A DNA stretch of 64,000 bases from JAJVHZ01 sp041395385 (GTDB lineage Bacteria; Pseudomonadota; Gammaproteobacteria; JAJPIJ01), in contig JAWLAN010000011.1 of the NCBI GenBank assembly GCA_041395385.1, forward strand, positions 62,001 to 126,000, written 5' to 3'. Shown here one piece after another: positions 56,596 through 64,000 of the stretch. Each line of letters starts with the position of its first letter. Positions within the stretch are counted from its first letter, which is position 1. The translations under genes and the position numbers were made by a program. The notes beneath the pieces were generated by a model, which saw only the letters and a list, made by a program, of their open reading frames with translations, made no database searches and was not told the DNA's origin.

Positions 56596-56937
56596 ATGCA
56601 CCAGTTCAGCCGATATGCCACCTGTCTTGCAGCCGCCGTTACGGTTCTCTTCGGGGCCGCCGCCGCGGCGGTGGAGTGCTACCCGGAAGTCAGAATGGAG
56701 CAGGACCTCGCGAGCCGCGGCTTCACCCTGCGCGAATCGGTCAAGGCCGAAAGGATGGATCTGCTCGCCTACGCCAGCGATGCCGAGAAGAAGTGGGTGA
56801 TCATGGCCCGACCGGAGGAAGGCATGGTCTCGGGCGGGGTGCCGGGGGAATCCACGCTCTGCCCGCTGGATGCCGGCGATGGCGACCTCGAAGCGTTGAA
56901 GGGCAGTCCGTACTTCCAGAAGTTCTTCGTGCAGTAG
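56596..56937 (+). CDS. small exported protein, unknown function
   Basis: The 113-residue protein has a signal peptide (about 1-26, RYATCLAAAVTVLFGAAAAA), and a mature part beginning VECYPEVRMEQDLASRGF with cysteines in VECY and TLCPLD that could form a disulfide. I do not recognise the family. ATG 56596 has a GAACACGAGAA leader with a moderate ribosome binding site; 65 codons upstream are open but unlike protein. It lies between the macrodomain gene (divergent) and the NAD-binding gene (convergent). Confidence 0.7.
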   Translation: MHQFSRYATCLAAAVTVLFGAAAAAVECYPEVRMEQDLASRGFTLRESVKAERMDLLAYASDAEKKWVIMARPEEGMVSGGVPGESTLCPLDAGDGDLEALKGSPYFQKFFVQ

Positions 56938-57057
56938 CTGCGCCCGAACGGCGCCGACCGGGACGGCCTCCTTCAGGCACCCTGCGGGCCAAGAGGCGCA
57001 CCCCGCCGCCGCGCCGTCGGCTCAGCGCCCGGAGCGACGGCGACCGGCGAGCGCCGT

Positions 57058-57435
57058 CTAGCGATATCCCTGTTCGCCGTGCTTGGGATCGACGGCCCTG
57101 CCGAGAGAGAGCGACACCATCAGCAGCGCGATGCGCTCGTGCATGATGAGCGTGTGCTGATTGCCGGTTTTCATCATGTGCTGGCGCAGCGTCTCGCGCA
57201 CGCCGGCGGAGCCGGTGACGTCGATGATGATGTCGACCTTTTCACCGTCGCGCGCCAGCTCCATGAAATCCGAAGTGACGCGTATCCCGTTGTCGCGCGC
57301 GAGGCGCACCCCGGGCAGATCGAGATTCAGGTCGGCGACGCCCACCACCTCGACGAACGATGCGGCGATCAACTGCTTCAGGAGCGGCGCGCCAGTCTCG
57401 CCGGCGCCGATCATTGCGATGCGAAACACTTTCAT
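57058..57435 (-). CDS. stand-alone NAD-binding Rossmann mini-protein (Gfo/Idh-like)
   Basis: The 125-residue product starts MKVFRIAMIGAGETGAPLLKQL with a glycine-rich dinucleotide motif (GAGETG), then EVVGVADLNLDLPG with an acidic residue (Asp) typical for NAD, and IIIDVTGSAGVRETL. It lacks any catalytic C-terminal domain, so it is a truncated Gfo/Idh or homoserine-dehydrogenase-like fold. It lies just downstream of fixJ (114 bp), suggesting a link to redox sensing. The function is not known. Confidence 0.75.
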   Translation of the reverse strand: MKVFRIAMIGAGETGAPLLKQLIAASFVEVVGVADLNLDLPGVRLARDNGIRVTSDFMELARDGEKVDIIIDVTGSAGVRETLRQHMMKTGNQHTLIMHERIALLMVSLSLGRAVDPKHGEQGYR

Positions 57436-57549
57436 GGGTACGACCTCCAGCGGGGCGATGGGCATGGTCCGAGAAATGCCCGACGGCCCTAGCCAGAAAC
57501 ATGCCAGTCAATCGCCCACGCTCGTGGCGCGCACGCATCCCCCCGGCGA

Positions 57550-58188
57550 TCAGGACTCCGTTCCCGCCGTCTCCCCGTCCTCCTCGAGCCTGAGGTTCAT
57601 CGCCACCAGTTCGGCGAGAGAGCGCACCTCCATCTTCTCCATGACGTGCGCACGATGCAGCTCCACGGTGCGCTCGCTCAGCCCGAGATCGATCGCGATG
57701 ACCTTGTTGGCCTGACCGGCGACCACCCGCTCCATGATCTCGCGCTCGCGCGGCGTGAGCCGCTCGCGGCGGATGCGCAGCATCTGGCGCTCCACATCGG
57801 AATTGCGTCGCGCCGTGTCCTCTCGCAGCGCCGCCTGCACGCGATCGAGCAGGTCCTGATCGTTGAACGGCTTCTGCAGGAAATCGAAGGCTCCCTTCTT
57901 GATTGCCCGTACCGCCATCGGCACGTCCCCGTGGCCGGTGATGAAGATGACCGGCAGTCGCATCCCCTTCGCGCACATCTGCTCGAAGAGCTCCAGGCCG
58001 CTCATCCCGGGCATGCGGATGTCCAGGAGCACGCAGCCGCCCTGCCGGCCGGTGACTTCGGCCAGGAACGCCGCCGCCGAGGGAAACAGCACCGACTTCA
58101 GGCCGACTGAATTCAGCAGCATCCGCAACGAGCCACGCACGGCATCGTCGTCGTCGACCACGAAAACGACCTGATCGGATTCACTCAT
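57550..58188 (-). CDS. fixJ: FixJ-type response regulator
   Basis: FixJ is the response regulator of the heme sensor FixL. The 212-residue protein has a receiver domain with the acidic cluster VVDDDDAVR, Asp56 (LLDIRMPGMSG), Thr in ITGHGD and Lys106 (LQKPF), then a LuxR-type helix-turn-helix (LTPREREIMERVVAGQANKVIA, SERTVELHRAHVMEKM). ATG 58188 overlaps the fixL stop by 8 nt. Its targets are inferred to include fnr. Confidence 0.95.
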   Translation of the reverse strand: MSESDQVVFVVDDDDAVRGSLRMLLNSVGLKSVLFPSAAAFLAEVTGRQGGCVLLDIRMPGMSGLELFEQMCAKGMRLPVIFITGHGDVPMAVRAIKKGAFDFLQKPFNDQDLLDRVQAALREDTARRNSDVERQMLRIRRERLTPREREIMERVVAGQANKVIAIDLGLSERTVELHRAHVMEKMEVRSLAELVAMNLRLEEDGETAGTES

Positions 58189-59734
58189 GTTCAACGGGTT
58201 GCGCGACCGGCAGGGAGACGTGGAACTCGGCGCCTCCGCCCTCGTGCGCACTGTACCAGAGGCGACCGCCGAAGGCGGCCACGATGCTGCTGCTGATCGA
58301 AAGGCCCAGACCCATGCCGTGCGCCTTGGTGGTGAAAAAAGGGGCGAACAGGCGTTCCACGTCAGCGGCATCGATGCCCGGTCCACGATCCGCCACGGAA
58401 AACGCCACGGTCGCATCCGGTCCGCGCGCCGAGCGGATCTCGATGACGCGCTGCACCGCCGGCGTCACGGCCATCGCGTCGATCGCGTTGCGGATGAAAT
58501 TCAGCGCCACCTGCTGGAGCTGTACGGCATCGGCCTGCACCGGCGGCAGGTTCGGGGCGAGCGCGAGCTCCACGCGCGTGTAGTGGTGCCGCAGATCGAC
58601 GTCGGCGAACCGGATCACCGCGCGCAGCTGTTCGTTGAGATCCACCAGTTCGCTGCGTACCTCCTCGCGGCGCATGAATCCGCGCAGACGCCGGATGATG
58701 TCGCCGGCCCTCTCCGCCTGGCGCGCGATCTGCTCCAGAGCCTCCTCGAAATCCTGCGTTCCCTCTACGCCGCGGGCGAGCATGCGGCGGGCGGCCTGCG
58801 CGTAGGTCGCGATTGCGGTCAGCGGCTGCGTTATCTCGTGCGCGATGCCCGAGGCCATCTCTCCCATGGTGGACAGGCGGCCGACGTGCGCGAGCCGCTC
58901 GCGCTGCTCGCGCACCTGCTGTTCCATCATCAACTCCGAGGTCCGGTCCAGCACCTGGGCGACGAACAGGGGCTGCTCGTCCTGTATCGTGAAACTGCAA
59001 TGCAGGCTGCACGGGGTGAGGCCGCCGTCCGGCCTGCGTATGCGGATGTCGCGCGTGTCGGGCTGGCCTGCGCCCTGCGCCGCCTGCCTCATCTCATCGA
59101 TGATGTCGCGATCCTCCACCGCCACGAACTCGGCGAAATTGATGCCGAGGAGATCTTCCGGCGCGCGGCCGCAAAGTCGGCAGAACTCGGGATTGACGGT
59201 GCGTATGCGGCAGTGCCCGTCGGCCATGAAGATGCCGGCCGGCGCGTTGTCGATGATCAGGCGCAACTCGGCCTCGCGGGCGCGGAGGGCGGCCTCGGCG
59301 TTCTTGCGCCAGGAGATATCGCGCACGATACCGACGAACTGCCTGCGTTCCCCGCGCGCCTCGCCGACGGCGATGTCCAGCGGGAAGACCGTTCCGTCCT
59401 TGCGCAGGCCCTGCGCCTCGCGCCCGATCCCGATGATCTTGGGTACGCCCGTGCGGAGGTAGTTCTGCAGGTACTGGTCGTGCTCGCTCTGCCAGGGATC
59501 CGGCATCAGCATGCTGACGTTGCGGCCGATGACCTCCTCGGCGCGATAGCCGAAGATCGCCTCGGCCGCCTGGTTGAACACCTCGATGTTGCCGCATTGA
59601 TCGATGATGATCAGGCCGTCGACCGCCGCATTCAGCGTCGCCTCGAAACGTGCTCGATAACCGCCGGGATCCTGCTGCGTAGTGCCGGCCGGCGCGCCTT
59701 CAGGCCGCGCGCCTGGCATTGGAACGTGGTCCAT
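58181..59734 (-). CDS. fixL: FixL-type heme PAS oxygen-sensor histidine kinase
   Basis: The 517-residue protein has PAS1 (about 25-145), PAS2 (about 160-270) and a HisKA/HATPase kinase core with phospho-His in GEMASGIAHEITQPL. PAS1 is very like Bradyrhizobium FixL: NVSMLMPDPWQSEHDQYL gives heme-ligand His85 (His200), and GIGR supplies Arg105 (Arg220), the residue that signals ligand binding. Arg206 is replaced by Asn91. No transmembrane segment, as in B. japonicum FixL. This predicts a cytoplasmic oxygen sensor. ATG 59734 chosen. Confidence 0.93.
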   Translation of the reverse strand: MDHVPMPGARPEGAPAGTTQQDPGGYRARFEATLNAAVDGLIIIDQCGNIEVFNQAAEAIFGYRAEEVIGRNVSMLMPDPWQSEHDQYLQNYLRTGVPKIIGIGREAQGLRKDGTVFPLDIAVGEARGERRQFVGIVRDISWRKNAEAALRAREAELRLIIDNAPAGIFMADGHCRIRTVNPEFCRLCGRAPEDLLGINFAEFVAVEDRDIIDEMRQAAQGAGQPDTRDIRIRRPDGGLTPCSLHCSFTIQDEQPLFVAQVLDRTSELMMEQQVREQRERLAHVGRLSTMGEMASGIAHEITQPLTAIATYAQAARRMLARGVEGTQDFEEALEQIARQAERAGDIIRRLRGFMRREEVRSELVDLNEQLRAVIRFADVDLRHHYTRVELALAPNLPPVQADAVQLQQVALNFIRNAIDAMAVTPAVQRVIEIRSARGPDATVAFSVADRGPGIDAADVERLFAPFFTTKAHGMGLGLSISSSIVAAFGGRLWYSAHEGGGAEFHVSLPVAQPVEHE

Positions 59735-59787
59735 GCCGGGTATTGTCGTTAATCTGCGCCCCATACTCCACCATCCAGGAGCCGCAT

Positions 59788-60507
59788 ATGGGGGTTGCCC
59801 TGCTGCTGGGCCTGCTGAGCAGCCTGCACTGCGCGGGCATGTGCGGGAGCGTCATCGCCGCGGCGACCTACGGGATCGGCAGCAAGCGCGCCCCGCTCGT
59901 CGTCCTCGTAAACGCGGCGCGCGTGGCGAGCTACGCCGTCGCCGGCGGGCTCGCCGCCGGTGGGGTCGGCACCCTGGCCGGCACCGTGGGAGCGGGCGGA
60001 CACCTGGCCCTGAGCCTGTTCGGGGCGATCGTCATAGTGGCTGCCGGCCTGCAGGTAGGTGGCTGGCTGAACGTCTGGGCCGGTCTGGAACGCCTGGGCG
60101 GGCGCCTCTGGCAACGCATCAGCCGCGCCGCGCGCCTGCTGCTTCCAGTGCGCCACGCCTGGCAGGCCGTGGCGTTCGGATTGCTGTGGGGCTGGATGCC
60201 CTGCGGGCTGGTCTACGGCGCCCTGGGATACGCCGCCTCCACCGGCAACTGGCGCGACGGGGCGCTGTACATGCTCGCCTTCGGGGCCGGCACGTTGCCG
60301 GCGATGACCGGTCTGGGATTGTTCAGCACGCTGGCGGCTCGGCTGCAGCGGCGCCAGGGCTGGCGCCGGTTCGCGGGGGCGGCGCTCATCGGCATGGCGG
60401 TCATCACGGTGGCGATGCATGTGGCCCCCGGCGCACACGTCCATGAGACGAGGGCTCCGGCGGGCGCCGGGGAGCCTCCTCCCCCTCCGCCTGCCGGTCA
60501 CCACTGA
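59788..60507 (+). CDS. SafE/TauE-like (DsbD_2) membrane protein of cbb3 clusters
   Basis: This 239-residue membrane protein has about six hydrophobic helices; the first carries the motif LLSSLHCAGMCGSVIA and the central loop FGLLWGWMPCGLVYGAL. These mark the sulfite-exporter TauE/SafE-DsbD_2 group regularly found beside ccoS/ccoI, where a metal or redox role in oxidase assembly is likely. Start ATG 59788; divergent from fixL (53 bp). Its 3' end overlaps the convergent ccoS for 104 bp. The C-terminal tail is Pro/Ala-rich. Confidence 0.82.
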   Translation: MGVALLLGLLSSLHCAGMCGSVIAAATYGIGSKRAPLVVLVNAARVASYAVAGGLAAGGVGTLAGTVGAGGHLALSLFGAIVIVAAGLQVGGWLNVWAGLERLGGRLWQRISRAARLLLPVRHAWQAVAFGLLWGWMPCGLVYGALGYAASTGNWRDGALYMLAFGAGTLPAMTGLGLFSTLAARLQRRQGWRRFAGAALIGMAVITVAMHVAPGAHVHETRAPAGAGEPPPPPPAGHH

Positions 60508-60661
60508 CCGCCGGCGGGACGTCGTCGTCGTCCATGAGGATCTGGTGAGCGGGACCCTCCAGATCGTCGAACTGGCCCGATCCGACCGCCCACAGGAAGG
60601 CCCAGAGGATCACCCCGACGAACACCAGGGAGATCGGGATCAGCAGATAGATGATCTCCAT
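60404..60661 (-). CDS. ccoS: cbb3-type cytochrome oxidase assembly protein CcoS
   Basis: CcoS is needed to insert cofactors into cbb3 oxidase. The 85-residue product begins MEIIYLLIPISLVFVGVILWAFLWAVGSGQFDDLEGPAHQIL, in pieces MEIIYLLIPISLVFV and SGQFDDLEGPAHQIL: one transmembrane helix followed by the conserved QFDDLEGPA motif. The tail (after residue 45) is Pro/Arg/Gly-rich and overlaps SafE on the other strand, so it may have extended recently. ATG 60661; 10 bp after ccoI. Confidence 0.93.
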   Translation of the reverse strand: MEIIYLLIPISLVFVGVILWAFLWAVGSGQFDDLEGPAHQILMDDDDVPPAVSGDRQAEGEEAPRRPPEPSSHGRVRRGPHASPP

Positions 60662-60671
60662 CCCGCCCACC

Positions 60672-63158
60672 TCACCGCGGTTCGGAGACGCGGCGCAGGC
60701 GCAGCGCGTTTCCCAGCACGAACAGCGAGCTCGCCGACATGCCGGCGGCGGCGATGAGCGGGTTGACCAGACCGAGCACCGCTGCCGGCAGGCCGATGAC
60801 GTTGTAGAACAGCGCCCACCACAGGTTGCCGCGGATGATGCGCCGGGTCTTGCGCGCGTGATCCACCGCCTCGAGCACGCCGTGCAGATCGCCCCGCAGC
60901 AGCACCATGTCGGCGCTGCTGTGCGCCAGGGCCGCGCCGCTGCCCATGGCGATCGAGACCTGGGCGCCGGCCAGCACCGGCGCGTCGTTCACCCCGTCGC
61001 CGACCATCATCACCACGGCGCCGCCGCTCTGCAATTCACGCACCGCTTGCAGCTTCGCCTGCGGATTCATCCCGGCACGCCAGTGCCCGATCCCGATGGC
61101 CTCGGCGACAGCCGCCGACACCGGCTGCTGATCCCCCGTCAGCAGCGTCAGGCGCAGGCCTCTGTCCCGCAGCGCGCGCACGACCGCAGCGGCCTCGGGC
61201 CTGACCTCATCGAGCAGGGTGAAGACCGCGACCGGACCGTCCTCGTTGGCGAGCGTCACGGTCGTGCCGATCCGCCCCGTCGGCCCGGCAGCGGCCGGCT
61301 GCCGCCCGGTGTGCGCGGCGATGAAGCGCGGCGAGCCGAGGTACCAGCGACGAGCACCGATCTCCCCGTGTATCCCGGCGCCGGGCTCGTTGATCACCCC
61401 GGCGGCGGCAGGCACGCGCAACTCCCGCGAGGCCTGGCGGAAGGCGCGCGCGATCGGATGCTCCGAGTGCCACTCGAGCGCGGCAGCGAGCGCGAGACAT
61501 TCCGCCTCGCCGTGGCTGCCGAGCAGCTCGGTATGCGCCAGGCGCGGCGCCCCGCGTGTGAGCGTGCCGGTCTTGTCGAAGACGACATGGGTCACGCGCG
61601 CCGCGGTTTCGATGGCGGCGCTGCGCACCACCAGCACGCCCCTGGACATCAACGCATTGATGGCACAGGTGAGCGCCGCCGGCGCGGCCAGCGACAGCGC
61701 GCACGGACAGGTGATGACCAGCACCGCCAGCACGTTCGCGAACCAGTGCTCGGTGTTGGCGGCCATGCCGGCGATGGCGGTCAGCGAGGCGACGACCAGC
61801 ACCGACCCCACGAACCAGCCGGCGATGCGATCGGCCAGCGCCGTCAGCCGCGGCCGCTCGCCGAGCGCGCGCTCCAGCGCCTCGACGATGCCGGCGAGCA
61901 GCGTTTTCTCGCCGACGCGCGTGACCGTCATCTGCAACGGATTTTCGACGTTGATCGAACCCCCGAGGAGCGGGGTGCCCTCCTGCTTGCGTACCGGCGC
62001 GCTCTCGCCGGTGAGCAGGGATTCGTTGACCGTGGAAACGCCCTCCGCCACCACGCCGTCGGCGGGGATCTCCTCGCCCGGTCGAATGAGCAGCCGATCC
62101 CCGGGTTTCAGTTCCGCCGGCGCCGCCATCTCCGCCCCGCCCTCGGCGGCGGGGTTGATCCGGCGCGCCAGCAGCGGCAGCCGCCGTCCCATGCGTTCGA
62201 CCGTTTCCGTGGCCCGCGCGCGCGCCATGAACTCGAGATACCGCGCCGCGAGCAGGAAGGTCACGAACATCACCACGGCATCGAAATACGTCGTGCCCCG
62301 GTCGCTCCAGGTGTTCCATGCGCTGCCGAGATAGGCCAGCAGGATCCCGAGGGACACCGACAGATCCATGTTGAGCGTGCCGCCGTGCAGTCCGCGCCAC
62401 GCCGACTGCAGGAATCCCATGCCGGAGTAGAAGACCACGGGGGTCGTGAGCAGCAGATTGATGGCGTTGAGGAACTGACGGTGATCGGTGGCGATGTAGC
62501 CCTCGTCGAAATAGAACGCGGTGGCCACCATCATCACCTGCATGCCGAGCACCAGGGCCACGCCCAGCCTGCGCAGCAGGGTGCGGCGCTCGCGGTCGCT
62601 GCCCAGTTGTTGTCGCCGCGGATCGTAGGGCTGCGCGTCGTAGCCCAGCCGCTCGATGCCGCGGATGAGCCCGGATACCTCCACCTCGGCGGCGTGTACG
62701 ATCCGCGCGCGGCGCGTGCTGTAGTTTACGCCCACCTCCATCACGCCGGGTTGCTGCGCCAGGTAACGCTCGATGAGCCACAGACAGGCCGGGCAGGCCA
62801 CCTTCTCGATCATCAGCGAGCACTCCGCGGCGCCGTCCGCCCGCTCGCGCGTGAACTGTCTGCGCACGGCGGGATGGTCGAACGCCGCCAGGCGCTCACG
62901 CACTGCCGCCGGCATCTCCTCGACGCGGGGCGAGACCGTGGTGCGATGCCGATAGAATTCGGCCAGGCCGGCTTCGACGATCAGCTTGGCGGCGGCCTGG
63001 CATCCAACGCAGCACATGGGCCGTTCGACGCCTTCGACCTCCACCGGCAGGTTCGTTCCGGCGGGCACGGGTTCCCCGCAATGGAAACAACGCGCGTCCG
63101 CGCGGGTCGGCATGTCCATGAGCATCGGAGCGACGGTCTCGACGGTGGTGCTCACCAT
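60672..63158 (-). CDS. ccoI: copper-translocating P-type ATPase CcoI/FixI
   Basis: CcoI exports copper to the site where cbb3 oxidase is assembled. The 828-residue protein has an N-terminal Cys-rich module (CFHCGEPVP...CCVGCQAA), a heavy-metal domain (KVACPACLWLIE), eight transmembrane helices, the CPC motif (VITCPCALSLAAPAA), phosphorylation DKTGTLTRG, and GDGVNDAPVL. The CcoI type differs from CopA by its Cys-rich start and its context with ccoS. The ccoNOP and ccoG/H genes are not in the window. It should be transcribed from the FNR promoter at 63490-63530. Confidence 0.95.
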   Translation of the reverse strand: MVSTTVETVAPMLMDMPTRADARCFHCGEPVPAGTNLPVEVEGVERPMCCVGCQAAAKLIVEAGLAEFYRHRTTVSPRVEEMPAAVRERLAAFDHPAVRRQFTRERADGAAECSLMIEKVACPACLWLIERYLAQQPGVMEVGVNYSTRRARIVHAAEVEVSGLIRGIERLGYDAQPYDPRRQQLGSDRERRTLLRRLGVALVLGMQVMMVATAFYFDEGYIATDHRQFLNAINLLLTTPVVFYSGMGFLQSAWRGLHGGTLNMDLSVSLGILLAYLGSAWNTWSDRGTTYFDAVVMFVTFLLAARYLEFMARARATETVERMGRRLPLLARRINPAAEGGAEMAAPAELKPGDRLLIRPGEEIPADGVVAEGVSTVNESLLTGESAPVRKQEGTPLLGGSINVENPLQMTVTRVGEKTLLAGIVEALERALGERPRLTALADRIAGWFVGSVLVVASLTAIAGMAANTEHWFANVLAVLVITCPCALSLAAPAALTCAINALMSRGVLVVRSAAIETAARVTHVVFDKTGTLTRGAPRLAHTELLGSHGEAECLALAAALEWHSEHPIARAFRQASRELRVPAAAGVINEPGAGIHGEIGARRWYLGSPRFIAAHTGRQPAAAGPTGRIGTTVTLANEDGPVAVFTLLDEVRPEAAAVVRALRDRGLRLTLLTGDQQPVSAAVAEAIGIGHWRAGMNPQAKLQAVRELQSGGAVVMMVGDGVNDAPVLAGAQVSIAMGSGAALAHSSADMVLLRGDLHGVLEAVDHARKTRRIIRGNLWWALFYNVIGLPAAVLGLVNPLIAAAGMSASSLFVLGNALRLRRVSEPR

Positions 63159-63489
63159 CCTGACTCCCGGGGCTCGAATGTCAATTGCCCGTTCTGGCCG
63201 CCAGCGGTCCCCCTCGCGCTGTCGGGTTTTTGACGTTTGGGGCCACCAATGTGCAATTCCGTGTCCCCTCGTTTCATAATCGCCTCACCTGAGCATCTCG
63301 ATGGAAGTCCCTGTCCCCCGGATGTTTTTCACTCATTCGCGGAGCAGGCGTACAAATGGCGGCGTTGACCGGGGGGATCGGCGCGGCTGGAGCCTTTCTT
63401 GCAGTGCGGTTCAGGCCATTCGAGGGCGCCGCGCCGTGCGGCAAATGCCGGGGGACCACACCGAATTCCATATGAAAAACCGACGCTTG
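63159..63489 (-). promoter_or_regulatory. long leader of ccoI, no protein gene seen
   Basis: The 449-bp gap to the next gene (63608) holds the FNR promoter (63490-63530) and then about 325 nt of predicted ccoI leader. No terminator or riboswitch match was found. A 41-codon minus-strand frame (63288-63163, MKRGDTELHIGG) has no supporting homology. Two short repeated motifs (63253-63319) suggest inserted repeat DNA. Confidence 0.45.
63253..63319. repeat. pair of short direct motifs, possible mobile-element remnant
   Basis: ATTCCGTGTCCCC (63256-63268) and AGTCCCTGTCCCC (63306-63318) are similar motifs about 50 bp apart in the ccoI leader; on the minus strand they read GGGGACA-C/G-GG. Such motifs resemble those flanking REP-associated transposase genes in other gammaproteobacteria, but no transposase is present. 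Low confidence. Confidence 0.3.
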
Positions 63490-63530
63490 ATTATCCTGGC
63501 CGCCGCCCGATTTGGGTTGATCGGCATCAA
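63490..63530 (-). promoter_or_regulatory. perfect FNR box and promoter reading toward ccoI
   Basis: TTGATCGGCATCAA (63517-63530, palindromic consensus; minus strand TTGATGCCGATCAA) is a perfect FNR box. On the minus strand, 21 nt later, comes GATAAT (63495-63490), giving +1 near 63483 and the class II spacing. In the plus direction no -10 occurs at the right distance. This spacing is identical to the box at 45506-45519. Confidence 0.7.
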
Positions 63531-63607
63531 CGCCATCGGTCGATGAATCCGCGGGTCCACCCTTCCGGCGTGTCCGCTCCGGACCTACATCCGCCACCGA
63601 TCGCCCG

Positions 63608-64000
63608 ATGAACGATCTCACCCCCATTCCGATGCCGCGCGACCCGTCGTCCGCCGACGCGCCGGCGCCTGCCGCGAGCGATGCCGCGCCGGCCCCCGCC
63701 CCGCCGCCCGGCGGCAACGCCCGCGTCCACCTGCAGGCGGTCATTGCCGCCGACGGCACCGGCTACGCGGTGATCGATCCGCGCGCGCGCGTCGTGGAGG
63801 CCAACGACGTCTACGCCCGCATGGCGGGTTTCGACGCCGCCGCCGCGGTGCTCGGACGCAGCGTGCTGGAATGGACGAACGGCCGCGACGTGCCGCGCAC
63901 CGTCGAGCAGATCCGCCGCTGCATGGCCGAGGGCAGCGTGCGCGCGATGCAGGTGGAGTATCACGATGCCGGCGGGCGGCGCGTCCCGGTGTCCATCAAC
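63608..64000 (+). CDS. PAS-domain protein (N-terminal part, runs off the window)
   Basis: 131 residues are visible from ATG 63608. A Pro/Ala/Asp-rich leader of about 38 residues (MNDLTPIPMPRDP) is followed by a PAS fold (YAVIDPRARVVEANDVYARMAGFD, about residues 55-78) and a PAC-type strand (VEYHDAGGRRVPVSIN). The output domain lies beyond the window, so kinase, diguanylate cyclase or chemoreceptor remain possible. It lies about 80 bp right of the FNR box; control by that box is not supported by -10 spacing. Confidence 0.8.
   Translation, partial: MNDLTPIPMPRDPSSADAPAPAASDAAPAPAPPPGGNARVHLQAVIAADGTGYAVIDPRARVVEANDVYARMAGFDAAAAVLGRSVLEWTNGRDVPRTVEQIRRCMAEGSVRAMQVEYHDAGGRRVPVSIN

Noticed and set aside
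63472..63546. 24-codon plus-strand ORF (MKNRRLIILAAARF), hydrophobic like a signal or membrane peptide
   Set aside because: No good ribosome binding site, and it overlaps the FNR promoter on the other strand; it may be chance or a gene remnant.
63517..63564. FNR box as activator of the plus-strand PAS gene
   Set aside because: No -10-like hexamer occurs at the right distance on the plus strand, whereas the minus strand has one.
63274..63759. 161-codon minus-strand frame across the ccoI promoter
   Set aside because: It overlaps the start of the PAS gene and the FNR box, is Ala/Gly/Arg-rich, and has no recognisable domain.

Overview
This window looks like the chromosome of a GC-rich gammaproteobacterium. 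The evidence is the gene order: rpoE-rseA-rseB(mucB)-degP(mucD)-lepA-lepB-DUF4845-rnc-era-recO-pdxJ-acpS, yceD-rpmF-plsX, ligA-zipA-smc and dksA-gluQ are all typical gammaproteobacterial arrangements. A FixLJ oxygen sensor, an FNR/Anr-type regulator and cbb3-oxidase assembly genes point to a respiratory organism living at varying oxygen. The genus cannot be fixed from the sequence alone. No insertion sequence, prophage, CRISPR array, rRNA or tRNA was recognised.

Layout. 1-4.2 kb: start of the fatty-acid/phospholipid operon (yceD-rpmF-plsX, reading left), then maf/yceF, sppA and rluC. 4.2-6.9 kb: RNase E with a long leader; its frame is broken by clustered small indels. 7-19.4 kb: one long leftward operon headed by rpoE, with a clear sigma-E-type autoregulatory promoter, running through envelope-stress, secretion, translation-GTPase, RNA-processing and cofactor genes to acpS, followed by prfC. 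19.4-31.8 kb: nadB, a diguanylate cyclase, ligA-zipA-smc, queF-cysZ and dksA-gluQ; DksA carries a histone-H1-like N-terminal extension. 31.8-45.3 kb: metabolic and accessory genes, namely DAHP synthase, acs with a GAF/Fis regulator, a retropepsin-like protease, an HpcH aldolase, an isocitrate dehydrogenase fused to a CBS pair, a radical SAM protein, a translationally coupled cyclopropane-fatty-acid-synthase/geranylgeranyl-reductase-like pair, and an orphan HlyD-type adaptor. 45.3-47.3 kb: a predicted FNR-activated small RNA, a small exported protein and apbE. 47.3-54.5 kb: a complete MoxR/Bat operon. 54.5-63.6 kb: an oxygen-response block (atypical receiver, FNR, macrodomain protein, NAD-binding mini-protein, FixJ, FixL, SafE-like protein, CcoS, CcoI). 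The window ends inside a PAS-domain gene.

Most interesting reading. Two intergenic regions carry near-perfect FNR boxes, each exactly 21 nt upstream of a plausible -10 hexamer on the same (minus) strand, which is class II FNR promoter geometry. One (63490-63530) points at ccoI-ccoS. The other (45479-45519) points at no protein start. Its predicted +1 falls on the first base of a perfect hairpin, and 111 nt later there is an intrinsic terminator. This looks like an undescribed oxygen-regulated small RNA, analogous in logic (not in sequence) to enteric FnrS. All four cluster cysteines of FNR and the heme histidine of FixL are visible here, so sensor, regulator and candidate targets lie in one window. 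Other notable items are the Icd-CBS fusion, the coupled lipid-methylase/reductase pair, an AT-rich intergenic tract ending in a strong orphan terminator, and an FNR-linked receiver that lacks key phosphorylation residues.
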